Below are positions 37,098 to 46,504 of a DNA stretch of 64,000 bases, one piece after another. This DNA is from G963667675 sp964291545 (GTDB taxonomy: Bacteria > Chloroflexota > Dehalococcoidia > Lucifugimonadales > UBA3495). Location: assembly GCA_964291545.2 (NCBI GenBank), contig OZ219860.1, positions 248,001-312,000 of the forward strand, read 5' to 3'. A model generated the notes under the pieces. The model was not told where the DNA came from and searched no databases. It was given only the letters and a program-made list of their open reading frames with translations. Within the stretch, counting starts at the first letter, position 1, and each line of letters starts with the position of its first letter. The position numbers were made by a program, and so were the translations under genes.

Positions 37098-37727
37098 TTG
37101 ATTACCAACCTGTACATCGACGGCTTCAATCTGTACTACCGCGCTGTCCGGGGAACCCCCTTTAAATGGTTGGACCTACGGAAGCTCGGTGAGACCCTCT
37201 TCCCCGACGACGCAATTCACGACATCTGCTATTTCACCGCTCTCCTCGATGCGCGGCCAGACGATCCGAGTCAACCCCGTAGGCAACTGGTGTATTTGAG
37301 AGCCTTGGCGACGCTGCCAGGCTTCAAGGCCTCCTTCGGCACCTTTCGATCAGGAACCCAGTGGCGACCACTGGCAGAGCCGGTTCGTGGCTTACCCGAT
37401 TATGTCCAAGTCAGGCATTCGGAGGAGAAAGGGTCCGACGTAAACCTAGCCACACAGCTGCTCGCGGACGGGTTTAGCGGCAATTACGAACAGGCGGCCG
37501 TGGTGTCGAACGATGCAGACTTCGCGGGCGCCATGCGGTACGTGAAGGACGGGCTGGGCCTTCGCGTCACACTGGTAAACCCTGACCCCAACAACCGGAG
37601 TCCAAGTGAGTTAGCCGGCGCCGCGAAGTACGTGAAACGCCTATGGAAGAGCCATCTTCGACTGAGCCAATTCCCGGAGACTTTGAGGGACGAAGTTGGG
37701 CTCATCACGAAGCCGGTGGGGTGGTAG
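37098..37727 (+). CDS. NYN (LabA/DUF88-like) domain protein
   Basis: 209-aa PIN-like nuclease-fold protein. Seen: NLYIDGFNLYYRAVRGTPFK (D-G-x-N start of the NYN fold), HSEEKGSDVNLATQLLADGF near 112-131 with the acidic K-G-x-D-V motif, and QAAVVSNDADFAGAMRYVKD near 133-152 (S-x-D-x-D-F). The four acidic positions of the family are present. NYN proteins are thought to be RNA-acting nucleases. TTG 37098 is the likely start. Its codon use is less GC-biased than the neighbouring MFS genes, possibly imported. Confidence 0.88.
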   Translation: MITNLYIDGFNLYYRAVRGTPFKWLDLRKLGETLFPDDAIHDICYFTALLDARPDDPSQPRRQLVYLRALATLPGFKASFGTFRSGTQWRPLAEPVRGLPDYVQVRHSEEKGSDVNLATQLLADGFSGNYEQAAVVSNDADFAGAMRYVKDGLGLRVTLVNPDPNNRSPSELAGAAKYVKRLWKSHLRLSQFPETLRDEVGLITKPVGW

Positions 37728-37881
37728 CGGTTCGATACCCGGAACGGCGCCGACCTGTATCGATACCCAGCGAGCATATCCGCCCGATTGTTCTGCGCAG
37801 TGGTCAATTTGGGCAAGGGCGCTACCGCCTTGGACTATCCTGTAGGAGGCGCCGATTTCGGTTGATCATGGCGGCTTCCCG

Positions 37882-39390
37882 ATGAGGCCGGACCCGTATA
37901 TTTCGACCGCTCAGGCACCGGGTTACCAGGGCAGGTACAAGTGGGTTGCCTTCGCGGCCATAGCCATAGGCGGCTTCACCTACACTGTGGAAGAGATCGG
38001 CATCGTCGTTGCGCTGCCGACCGTTGCCGAACACTTCAGCGCGGAGCTTGCCACGGTACAGTGGGCAGTGGCGGGTTATGCCCTGACGATAAGCGCCCTG
38101 CTCCTGCCCATGGGCCGGTTGGCAGACATCATCGGCCTGAGGAAGGTATACCTGGGCGGGCTTGTCATATTTGTTCTTGCCTCTGCCCTTGCGGGCCTGG
38201 CAACGAGCATGATCTGGCTAGTCGCAGCCGCAGCGGCGCAGGGTTTGGGCGCGGCCATGACCCAGGGCACGGGGCGGGCCATGGTCATCTCCATATTCCC
38301 AGCCAGCGAGCGCGGCAAGGTGTTGGGCGCGCAGATGAGCGTCATCGGCGCGGGGGTCATCTTCGGTCCGGCGTTGGGTGGCATCGTTGTGGACCTGTTG
38401 GACTGGCGCTGGGTGTTTTTCATCGGCGCCCTGGCGGGACTGGCGTCCCTGGCCTCCGTCCTGATTTTCGTGGAGCGGTTTAGAGGAACCGAGGACGTCG
38501 GGAGGGTGAGGTTCGACTGGTTGGGAGCCGTGTTGTCGGTGGGGGCAATGGCGTTGTTCCTGGTCGCCATCGGCAACGGTCACCAGATTCTGGAGGATAT
38601 CACCGAGGGCCGCGAACTCGGCCGGGTGTCATACTTCGTCATAGCTGGGATTCCTGCCGCCGCGGCGCTGCTGGGCGGATTCATCTGGTGGGAGCTTCGC
38701 TCCCGCGGGCCATTACTGGATCTGAGACTCTTCAAGAACTTGATGTTCGCCCTGGGAATCGGGGCGGCGTCCACGTCGTTCCTGGGCGTATATTCGATGT
38801 TCTTCCTGATGCCCTTCTACCTCCAGGGAGTGCTGGGCTACAGCGCGGGTAAGTCGGGACTGATTCTGGCCGTCTTTTCCGCGGTAATGATCGTGGTTGG
38901 TCCGATTTGCGGTCGGCTCTCAGACCGCTACGGCACGCGGGCGTTCAAGGCGACCGGCATGGTCCTGACCGCCGCGGGGCTGTTGCTGTTCTCCAGGCTT
39001 ACCGAGACCTCTCCGTTGGCGCTGCTGATGCCGGGGATGATTGCTATTGGAGTGGGCGTCGGCATGTTCGGCCCGCCCAATGCCAGCAGCATCCTGAGCA
39101 CGGTGGCGCCGTCCAGGTACGGCGTGGTGTCGGGGCTTATGGCGATGTTCCGGAATGCCTTCAGCGTGGTGGGCATAGTCATGGCGACGACCATCGTGAC
39201 CTCGGCGATGGCGGCGAAGGGCTACCCGGCCAGCCTCGATGCGGTGTCGGACACAGTGGACCTGGGCCTGCTCCGGGCCTTTGCCTCGGGGATGCGCTTG
39301 GACTTCCTGATAGTGGGATGCCTGCTCCTGGCGGGAGCGGCGATGTCCATGGTAAAGGACGGCGTGGGACGATGGGAGCCGGGCCGCTGA
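37882..39390 (+). CDS. MFS multidrug exporter, DHA2 (EmrB/QacA) family
   Basis: 502-aa drug:H+ antiporter with about 14 predicted spans. Seen: EEIGIVVALPTVAEHFSAEL (motif D1-like), TVQWAVAGYALTISALLLPM, GRLADIIGLRKVYLGGLVIF (motif A), QGLGAAMTQGTGRAMVISIF, and GAGVIFGPALGGIVVDLLDW, the antiporter motif C, in helix 5. ATG 37882. It stands alone with no MarR/TetR regulator visible next to it. Confidence 0.93.
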   Translation: MRPDPYISTAQAPGYQGRYKWVAFAAIAIGGFTYTVEEIGIVVALPTVAEHFSAELATVQWAVAGYALTISALLLPMGRLADIIGLRKVYLGGLVIFVLASALAGLATSMIWLVAAAAAQGLGAAMTQGTGRAMVISIFPASERGKVLGAQMSVIGAGVIFGPALGGIVVDLLDWRWVFFIGALAGLASLASVLIFVERFRGTEDVGRVRFDWLGAVLSVGAMALFLVAIGNGHQILEDITEGRELGRVSYFVIAGIPAAAALLGGFIWWELRSRGPLLDLRLFKNLMFALGIGAASTSFLGVYSMFFLMPFYLQGVLGYSAGKSGLILAVFSAVMIVVGPICGRLSDRYGTRAFKATGMVLTAAGLLLFSRLTETSPLALLMPGMIAIGVGVGMFGPPNASSILSTVAPSRYGVVSGLMAMFRNAFSVVGIVMATTIVTSAMAAKGYPASLDAVSDTVDLGLLRAFASGMRLDFLIVGCLLLAGAAMSMVKDGVGRWEPGR

Positions 39391-39533
39391 CGGCAGGGTA
39401 GATTCGGCCTGCCCACACCCAATACATATCGCCAAACACGACGTACAATAGAATAGAGGCCCAAATTACACATACGCTGGGGAGTGATCCCAGGGGCCCC
39501 CGTTAGAATTTTCCGGAGAGGAGGGTTGTCCAA

Positions 39534-40462
39534 ATGTCTACCTTCGGTGATTTGGAGCGGGCGCTTAGCCAGTCTTTACGAATACCGTTGGTTCATCGGC
39601 GCCGGCGTCATGGTCTGCATGGCGGCGTTCCTGGCCTTCGGCTACTGGAAAAAGTGGCACCTGTTCCTGTGGAAGCACCGGGTACGGGCCGGCCTGATTT
39701 CAGTCCCGTTCGTGGCCTTGACGCTGTGGCTGGGTTGGTCGCTGGGATCTCCGTTGTTCACCAACGTGACGGTGGAGGAGGAGTTCCCCTACGCCTTCAC
39801 GGCAACGGTGCCGGAAACTATGGAGCGAGAGGACATCGAGCAAGCTATGGCCGGAATCGCCGAGTTGGATGACACGGTCATGGAGTCCATGCCTAGCGCA
39901 TCGACCATGATGTTGGAATCGGCCGTTATGGAAGCCATGGGCATGATGGAGGAGGCGGAGGAAAGCAACGACGAGGCGATGATGGACGAGGGCATGGAAA
40001 TGATGCAGGCGGCCCTGGACAACGCGGTGGAGGCCGCGGAAATGGAAGAGGCCATGGACAGCGCCGGTGAAGCCGCAGAAACCGTAGAAACCGGAGAAAG
40101 AGGCCCCGGCGGTGCAGGTCAAGACCGGAGAATTCAAGGACGCCGACGCCTTTCACCAGGGCAGCGGCCAGGCGATCATCTACCGGGGGCCCGACGGTTC
40201 CCACCTGCTGCGCTTGGAGAACCTGGACGTGACCAATGGCCCCAGGCTGCACGTTTATCTATCGGGCCATGCAGACCCCGGGGACCCGGAGGCGGTCCGG
40301 GCGCTGGGCTACTACGACCTGGGTCGGCTCAAGGGGAACCGGGGCAACCAGAACTATCCCCTGCCCTCTGACGTGGACGTGTCTGCCTATAACAGCGTGG
40401 TGATTTATTGCCAGCCCTTCCACGTGGTGTTCAGCGTGGCCAGCCTGACGGACGCCGGCTGA
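39534..40462 (+). pseudogene. DM13-domain membrane protein with two apparent +1 frameshifts
   Basis: ATG 39534 behind GGAGAGGAGGG starts MSTFGDLERALSQSL, then the frame must skip one base near 39575-39580 to continue as YEYRWFIGAGVMVCMAAFLA. Two membrane spans (about 20-40 and 50-70) flank a basic loop, so both ends should be outside. A Met- and Glu-rich linker of about 75 residues follows (for example MEAMGMMEEAEESNDEAMM). A second +1 shift at about 40090-40097 leads into the C-terminal DM13 domain (GEFKDADAFHQGSGQAIIYR, LRLENLDVTNGPRLHVYLSG, VVIYCQPFHVVFSVA). DM13 domains are predicted redox or electron-transfer modules. An alternative start, TTG 39526, would avoid the first shift. Sequencing error is possible. 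Confidence 0.7.
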
Positions 40463-42413
40463 TGCCCGGCCCAATCCAGCCGGACGTGGTTTACCGGCTG
40501 CCGTCGGTGGGCGACCCGGCCCTGTCGTCCGACGGCTCTTTGCTGGCCTACAGCTATTCCTGGGTTGACCAGGAAAAAATGGAACCATGCTCGCGTGTCA
40601 TGATGATGCAGTTGAGCGGCGGGGAGGCCCGGGAGTTCACCCAGGGAAAGTCTGACTCCGTCCCCAAGTTCTCGCCCGACGGAGGCAGGCTGGCCTTCCT
40701 GCGCCGGGATGAAGGGGGCCGCAGGGGTCTGTGGGTGATGGACGTGCGAGGCGGGGAAGCCAAGGCGTTGGACACCGGCAAGGCCAGCGTCTCCGACTTT
40801 GCCTGGTCGCCCGACGGCAGGCGCATGGTGTATTGCGCCGACGTGGACCCCGCTCGGGCAGACGAGGAAGGCGAGAGCGACGACGCTCCCAAGGTCAAGG
40901 TGGTGAACAGGATACGCTACCGGTTCGACGGCCTTGGCTGGCGGGGCGACGCCCACTTCCACCTGTTCGTCACCGGGCTGGACGGGGGCGAGCCTGCACA
41001 AATTACCGACGGGGACTGGGACGACGTTGCGCCGGTGTGGTCTCCCGACGGAAGCCGCATAGCCTTTATCTCCGGGCGGCGGGCGGACCGGGACCGGCTG
41101 GCGTTGACCCAGGTCTACGTAGTGTCTGCCGACGGAGGGGACGCCGGATGCTGGTCGGACGGGCTGACCGACGTGGGGGCCCTGGCCTGGTCGCCGGACG
41201 GCCGGCAACTGGTCGCCGCCGGGTCGGAAACGCCCCAGGGGATGTCTCTGTGGCAGTCGTGGCTGTACGTGCTGGAGCCGGGCAGCAGTCCCCGGCGTTT
41301 GACCGACGACAACCTGCGGCCATTGGTGAACTTCCCCGTCGTCACCCGGCCGCCGGAGTTGCGGTGGACCGAAAATGACCGCATCGTCTATCTGGCCGAC
41401 CAGCGGGGGGTGTCCTGGCTGGTGTCGGTCCCGGCGTCGGGCGGGGACGTACAGCCATTGGCGGGAGGCAGGTGCCAAAGCAACAGCCTAGCGATAGACG
41501 CCGCTGCAAGTGAAGCTGTGGTCCTGTCGTCATATCCCGGGTCGCCTGGTGAGTTGTATCACGTTGATTTAGCGTCGGGGACGGAAAGGCAGTTGACCCG
41601 CCAGCAGCGAACCATACCTGCAGGGACATCCCCCGGCGTCGATGGAGAAGTTCTGGGTCGGTCGAGAAGACGGCTGGGAGATCGAATGCCGGTTGTGGCT
41701 GCCTCCGGAATTCGACGAAACCCGAACGTATCCCCTGGTCCTGGACATTCACGGCGGTCCCAATGGGGCATTCTACGATTCCTTTGCCCCGGTGCAGCAG
41801 GTGCTTGCGTGCGCGGGCTACCTGGTGCTGACAGTCAATCCCCGCGGCTCCTCGACCTACGGCCGGGACTTCATGATGGCGGTGCTGCAGGACTGGGGCG
41901 GCGAGGACTACCTGGACCTGATTGCAGCGGTGGAGGAAGTAGCCGACCGGCCCTACGTGGACGGAGACAGGCTGGGTGTACACGGCTACAGCTACGGGGG
42001 CTACATGTCCGCCTGGATAATCGGGCAGGACAATCGCTTTAAGGCAGCGGTGGTGGGCGCTCCCTGCATCGACCTGTACAGCATGTACGGCACCTCGGAC
42101 ATCGGGGTCAGCTTTGGCGAGGACCAGTGGGGCGGCAACCCAGTGAACGGGGCCTGGAAGCTGCTGGAGCGTTCGCCAATTGCCTACGCCGCCAATGTTG
42201 ACACCCCGGCGTTGCTGTTGCCACGGCGAGGACGACCTCAGGTGCCCGGTGTCGCAGAGCGAGGAGTATTTCTCGCTCTTGAAGCGGCTGGGGAAAGAAG
42301 TGGAGTTTGTCCGCTTTCCGGGCTGCAACCACACGTTCCCAAGGATGGGCCACCCGAAGATGCGGGAGGAGTACCTGGCGCGGACGCTGGCGTGGTTCCA
42401 GCGGTGGGTGTAG
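40462..42413 (+). pseudogene. S9 family (prolyl oligopeptidase/acylaminoacyl) peptidase with two apparent +1 frameshifts
   Basis: ATG 40462 overlaps the DM13 stop codon (TGATG). The first 380 residues form a beta-propeller with recurring WSPDG motifs (FAWSPDGRRMVY, PVWSPDGSRIAFIS, LAWSPDGRQLVAAG). A shift of one extra base at about 41600-41611 moves into the catalytic domain: MEKFWVGREDGWEIECRLWL, LVLDIHGGPNGAFYDSFAPV, GYSYGGYMSAW with the nucleophile Ser. A second extra base at about 42214-42220 leads to HGEDDLRCPVSQSEEYFSLL (Asp) and FPGCNHTFPRMGHP (His). The triad is intact if both shifts are corrected. Either a decayed gene or assembly errors. Confidence 0.85.
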
Positions 42414-42453
42414 TCTAGTCAGACCCGTTCGCGTCCTTCGACAGGCCCCGGCT

Positions 42454-42516
42454 GTCCGTTCCCCCTTCGATTTCCCTCAGGACGAACGCACAGCCTCGTC
42501 TCAGGCCAGGTATTTG
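42454..42516 (+). repeat. 63-bp dispersed repeat, copy 2
   Basis: 60 of 63 positions match 28181-28243 in the same orientation. Differences are single substitutions in the second half. It lies in the 190-bp gap between the S9 peptidase and the aldo/keto reductase. Confidence 0.9.
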
Positions 42517-42603
42517 ATGCACCCTTCGACGGGCCCGGGGCGAACCAGGGATGATCAGGGAGACCTGTAAGCAGGGGCTAGACTTGCAGGAGGTGTTGGA
42601 TCG

Positions 42604-43572
42604 ATGGAGTACCGAAAATTCGGGCCTACGGACTTAACGGTCTCGGCGATCGGCTTCGGCTGCTGGGAGGTTTCTCGCGTCTACACCAAGGATATGGCCG
42701 AGGCCATGGCCCTGGCCGTGGACCGGGGCATCACCTGCTTCGATACCGCGCCGGTGTACGGGAACGGAGAGTCGGAGCGGATGCTGGGCAAGGCCCTGGG
42801 CTCCCGCCGCAGGGACGTGGTGGTGGTGACCAAGTGCGGCGCGGGCTATGCCAACAGGCCGCCAAAGGGCCGGGACGGGCGTCGGGAGTCGATTTTCGCC
42901 TCGGTGGATGAGAGCCTGCGGAACTTGCAAACGGACTACGTGGACGTGCTGATGCCTCACTGGCCGGATACCGAGACGCCCTTCGAGGAGACTATGCTGG
43001 CCATGGATGAACTGGTGCAGCAGGGGAAGGTCCGGGCTGTCGGGTTGTCCAACTTCAGCATGGAGCAGATCCAGGCCTGCGCGGCTGCCCGGCGGGTGGA
43101 CGTGCTGCAGCACAGTTACAACATGTTCGACCGGCGGCCGGAGACGGCGCTTTACCCACATTGCGAGGAGCAGGACATCGGCGTAATGGCCTGGGGGTCG
43201 CTGGCCAACGGCATACTTGGGGGAACCTTTACCGCCGAGACCAAGTTGCCGGAGAACGACTGGCGAGGGAACGCCATACCCGAGTACGGTGCGGGAATGT
43301 ACGCCGACATACCGGGCACGGTGCGGCTGGTGGACGAGCTGCAGCCCATCGGGGCCAAACGGGGTAAGACTATGGCCCAGCTTGCCCTCCGCTGGGTGCT
43401 GGCAAACCCCACGGTGAGCGTTGCGTTGGTGGGCATCACCAACCCCAGAGAGTTGGAAGAGAACCTGGGCGCGCTGGACTGGGCGCTGTCGGGCGAGGAC
43501 CTGCGGGAGGTGGATGAGGTGTTCGCCAGGCACGGCGTGGAGACGCGGCCCGATTTGCCCTTTGAGCCTTAG
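42604..43572 (+). CDS. Aldo/keto reductase
   Basis: 322-aa NADPH-dependent (beta/alpha)8-barrel oxidoreductase. Seen: MEYRKFGPTDLTVSAIGFGC, GITCFDTAPVYGNGESERML with catalytic Asp and Tyr near 45-50, RDVVVVTKCG with catalytic Lys near 78, YVDVLMPHWPD with catalytic His near 119, VRAVGLSNFSMEQIQ, and a C-terminal cofactor segment VALVGITNPRELEENLGAL. The tetrad is complete. ATG 42604 follows AGGAGG. Neighbours give no substrate clue. Confidence 0.94.
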   Translation: MEYRKFGPTDLTVSAIGFGCWEVSRVYTKDMAEAMALAVDRGITCFDTAPVYGNGESERMLGKALGSRRRDVVVVTKCGAGYANRPPKGRDGRRESIFASVDESLRNLQTDYVDVLMPHWPDTETPFEETMLAMDELVQQGKVRAVGLSNFSMEQIQACAAARRVDVLQHSYNMFDRRPETALYPHCEEQDIGVMAWGSLANGILGGTFTAETKLPENDWRGNAIPEYGAGMYADIPGTVRLVDELQPIGAKRGKTMAQLALRWVLANPTVSVALVGITNPRELEENLGALDWALSGEDLREVDEVFARHGVETRPDLPFEP

Positions 43573-43643
43573 GGGTTGGCGGTTCCGGGAGGCGGGTGCA
43601 GGCCGCAGCTGCCGGAGTCTGGCGAGGTGGGAGCGTGGGAGTT

Positions 43644-43682
43644 TTAGATTTCTCGTCGCTGCGCTCCTCGAAATGACAGGGG
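43644..43682. repeat. Short dispersed repeat, TTAGATTTC...GAAATGACAGGG type
   Basis: Arms ATTTC and GAAAT flank an 17-base centre (CTCGTCGCTGCGCTCCT type), preceded by TTAG and followed by GACAGGGGG. The layout TTAGATT-arm-loop-arm-GAATGACGGG is shared with the copies at 29867 and 62808, so it looks like a divergent member of the same family. Confidence 0.5.
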
Positions 43683-43743
43683 GAGGCAGTGTGTATTCCC
43701 TTGATGCCGGGCGCCAAGAGACTGCCGGCGGAGTCACGCCTGG

Positions 43744-43773
43744 TTGAATGAAATTAATCGGAAATGCTATTAT
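43744..43773 (+). promoter_or_regulatory. Promoter of the DUF1800-DUF1501-NHL operon
   Basis: TTGAAT at 43744-43749, 18-bp AT-rich spacer, TATTAT at 43768-43773 (5/6), about 58 bp upstream of ATG 43832. Confidence 0.5.
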
Positions 43774-43831
43774 TTGCCTTGTAGATAGTTCACTTTGAGT
43801 GTTTAGCTGCTGGTGTTTCGGAGGAGAGCAG

Positions 43832-45235
43832 ATGGCGGACCATGACATCGCATTGATGGCCCACCTGATGCGCCGGGCCGGTTTCGGCGCCCAGTACCAC
43901 GAGCTGGAAGCCCGCGCCGCCAAGGGGTACGAGGCCACGGTGGAGGAACTGCTGCATCCCGACGACCACCCCAACGGCTTAGAACTGGACCTGGCAGAAC
44001 GGTACTTCACCGAGTGGAACCACTACATCAGGGGCGTGCCGGAGTACATCATCTGGCGGATGATCAACTCCAAGAGCCAGTTGGAAGAGAAGATGGGCCT
44101 CTTCTGGCACGGCATCCTGTGCACCGCCGACAGCAAGACCCAGAGCTATCCCACGTCATACGCCGAGTGGGAGATGTTCCGCAAGTACGGAATGGGCAGC
44201 TTCAGGGACCTGCTGGTGGAGATTTCCAAAGACCCGGCGATGATTTTCTACCTGGACAACTGCCTCAGCCACAAGGACGCTATCAACGAGAACTACGGCC
44301 GGGAGCTGCTGGAGCTTTTCTCCCTGGGCGTGGGCATGGACGGTGAGTTCAACTACACCGAGGACGACGTCAAGGAATGCTCGCGGGCCTTCACCGGCTG
44401 GACCATCGCCAATAACGTCCCCCAGACGCCCTACGGCCGCTATCCGGCCCTGTTCGTGTATAACCCCGCCGACCACGACGACGGAGAAAAGACGTTTTTG
44501 GGCGAGACGGGCAGATGGAACGGCGAGGACATAGTCGACATCATCGCCAAGCAGCCCGCCGCGGCCCGCTTCCTGTCCCGGCACCTGTACGACTTCTTCG
44601 TGGCCGACGAGGCCCCGGTACCCGCCTGGATGGATACCCCGCCGCGGGATATGGACACGATACGGATGCTGGAAGAGGAGTACTTCCGGTCCAACTACAA
44701 CATCCGGTCTATGCTCCGGGCGCTGTTCAACTCCGACGCTTTCAAGAACGCCCGATTCGCCAGGATCAAGGGGCCTATCGAGACGGTTGTCGGGACGCTG
44801 CGGCTCATTGGCGAGTGGACGACCTACAAGCCCGGCATGGAAGTCATCTTCGACGAGATGAAGCACATGGGGCAGGAAATATTCAATCCGCCGTCTGTCG
44901 AGGGATGGCATACCGGCCGGGAGTGGATCGACGGCGGCACCTTGGTTCACCGCATCAACTTTATCGCCGACAACGTGAGCGACCTGACCAAGCCCGGCAT
45001 ACAGGAACTGGCCAGCAGGCTGGCGTCGGAAGGCCCGGCCCTGTCGGGCGAGGCGTTGGTTGACGGCTGCCTCCGCATGCTGGGGCATTACGAACTGGCC
45101 CCGGAGAGCCGGGATATGCTCATAGCCCAGGCGAAGGCCAAGGGCCCGGTAGAGACCGGCGGTGAGGAGTTCCGGGAGCGGGTGGCCCAAACGCTGCAGA
45201 TTATCGTTGCCACTAAAGAGTATCTCTACGCCTGA
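43832..45235 (+). CDS. DUF1800 domain-containing protein
   Basis: 467-aa protein of the DUF1800 family, of unknown biochemical function and usually encoded beside DUF1501. ATG 43832 follows GGAGGAGAG. Seen: ALMAHLMRRAGFGAQYHELE at the start, KMGLFWHGILCTADSKTQSY near 87-106 (F-W-H motif), FRDLLVEISKDPAMIFYLDN, NENYGRELLELFSLGVGMDG and a C-terminal GQEIFNPPSVEGWHTGREWI. No signal peptide or Tat motif is visible, although many family members are exported. Confidence 0.9.
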   Translation: MADHDIALMAHLMRRAGFGAQYHELEARAAKGYEATVEELLHPDDHPNGLELDLAERYFTEWNHYIRGVPEYIIWRMINSKSQLEEKMGLFWHGILCTADSKTQSYPTSYAEWEMFRKYGMGSFRDLLVEISKDPAMIFYLDNCLSHKDAINENYGRELLELFSLGVGMDGEFNYTEDDVKECSRAFTGWTIANNVPQTPYGRYPALFVYNPADHDDGEKTFLGETGRWNGEDIVDIIAKQPAAARFLSRHLYDFFVADEAPVPAWMDTPPRDMDTIRMLEEEYFRSNYNIRSMLRALFNSDAFKNARFARIKGPIETVVGTLRLIGEWTTYKPGMEVIFDEMKHMGQEIFNPPSVEGWHTGREWIDGGTLVHRINFIADNVSDLTKPGIQELASRLASEGPALSGEALVDGCLRMLGHYELAPESRDMLIAQAKAKGPVETGGEEFRERVAQTLQIIVATKEYLYA

Positions 45236-45303
45236 CCCGTAGCCCGGAGCGGCAAATTTTCGGGACGGCGTACGACGACAACCGACATGGGAGAGGTGCG
45301 AAG

Positions 45304-46440
45304 ATGACGTCGAATAAGAAAGACCCGGTGCTGGTGGTGCTCCAAATGTCCGGGGCCTACGACACCATCAACACGATTGTCCCCTACACCGACCCGCATT
45401 ACCTGGACCACCGGAAGCACCTGCGCATCGACCCGGAGGAAGTCCTGCCCATAGACGACAAGATTGGATTCCACCCCGCCATGGGGCCCTTGAAGGACTT
45501 TTACGATCAGGGGAAGATGGCGGTCATCCAGGGCATCGGGTATCCCAATCCCATCCGTTCCCACTTCCGCTCCATGGACATCTGGCATACCGGGGATATC
45601 GACAAGACTGGCGGCTCCGGCTGGCTGGGCAAGGCCATTAAGGAGTTAGACCCCAACAAGGAGAACATCCTGACCGGGGTCAATTTTGGGCGAGGCCTGC
45701 CGCGGGCATTGGCCTCTCCGGGGGTTTCCGTGGCGTCTGTGGGCACCCTGGACAACTACGGCGTGCTGACGGGAATCGAGGAGACCGACCAGCGGGCCGA
45801 GGCCCTGGACATATTCGCCCGGATGTACTCTCCCATGATCGGCTCTGGGCCGGTCAACGATTATCTTTCCCAGACGGGCCTTGACGTGATCAAGGGCGCC
45901 GACATTTTGAACAAGGCGCCGGGAATGTACTCCTCCACGGTGGAGTACAACGGCGACTACTTCTCCCAGTGGGTCAAGAACATCGCCCAGGTGCACCTGG
46001 CGGAGTTCGGCACCCGGGTGCTCTACACCGGGCTAAATCCGGGGACCTTCGACACCCACGCCAACCAGGCGGTGACCTTCTCCCGGCTGTGGGCGGACAT
46101 GTCCAACGCCGTCACCGACTTCTACGAGGACCTGAAGGAACACAACGCCAACGAAGAAGTGGTCATCTGGATGTTCAGCGAGTTCGGCCGCCGGGTTAAA
46201 GAGAACGGGTCGGGCACCGACCACGGCGCGGGCAGCGTTGCGTTTGTCATCGGCGACGCGGTGAAGGGAGGGCTGTACGGGGAGTACCCGTCGCTGGAGC
46301 CGTCCAAGCTGGACGAGGGCGACCTGCAATGGAACAACGACTTCCGGGGCGCCTACGGCACCCTGTTGGAAGATTGGATGGGGTTGGACGCCAAGGAGAT
46401 TTTGGGCGGGTCCTTCGAGCAATTCGACTTCATCAAGTAG
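45304..46440 (+). CDS. DUF1501 domain-containing protein
   Basis: 378-aa member of DUF1501, an alkaline-phosphatase/sulfatase-like fold family. Seen: PVLVVLQMSGAYDTINTIVP at the N-terminus, NPIRSHFRSMDIWHTG near 82-97, NPGTFDTHANQAVTFSRLW near 250 (FDTH metal-site motif), and VVIWMFSEFGRRVKENGSGT followed by DHG near 290-312. The Tat signal common in this family is missing, so the protein may be cytoplasmic. 68 bp after the DUF1800 gene; GGGAGAGG precedes ATG 45304. Confidence 0.92.
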   Translation: MTSNKKDPVLVVLQMSGAYDTINTIVPYTDPHYLDHRKHLRIDPEEVLPIDDKIGFHPAMGPLKDFYDQGKMAVIQGIGYPNPIRSHFRSMDIWHTGDIDKTGGSGWLGKAIKELDPNKENILTGVNFGRGLPRALASPGVSVASVGTLDNYGVLTGIEETDQRAEALDIFARMYSPMIGSGPVNDYLSQTGLDVIKGADILNKAPGMYSSTVEYNGDYFSQWVKNIAQVHLAEFGTRVLYTGLNPGTFDTHANQAVTFSRLWADMSNAVTDFYEDLKEHNANEEVVIWMFSEFGRRVKENGSGTDHGAGSVAFVIGDAVKGGLYGEYPSLEPSKLDEGDLQWNNDFRGAYGTLLEDWMGLDAKEILGGSFEQFDFIK

Positions 46441-46504
46441 GGGCGAGCAGCCATAGTTCGTTAAGCAGGGTGAACGCCTCGAGAAAACGCGAGGGTGAAG
46501 AGAC

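Noticed and set aside
39392..39413. Terminator GGCAGG...CCTGCC after the DHA2 exporter
   Set aside because: Only a 6-bp stem and no T-run.
42634..44010. 458-codon minus-strand frame opposite the aldo/keto reductase
   Set aside because: Composition is antisense-like and it covers a gene with an intact catalytic tetrad.
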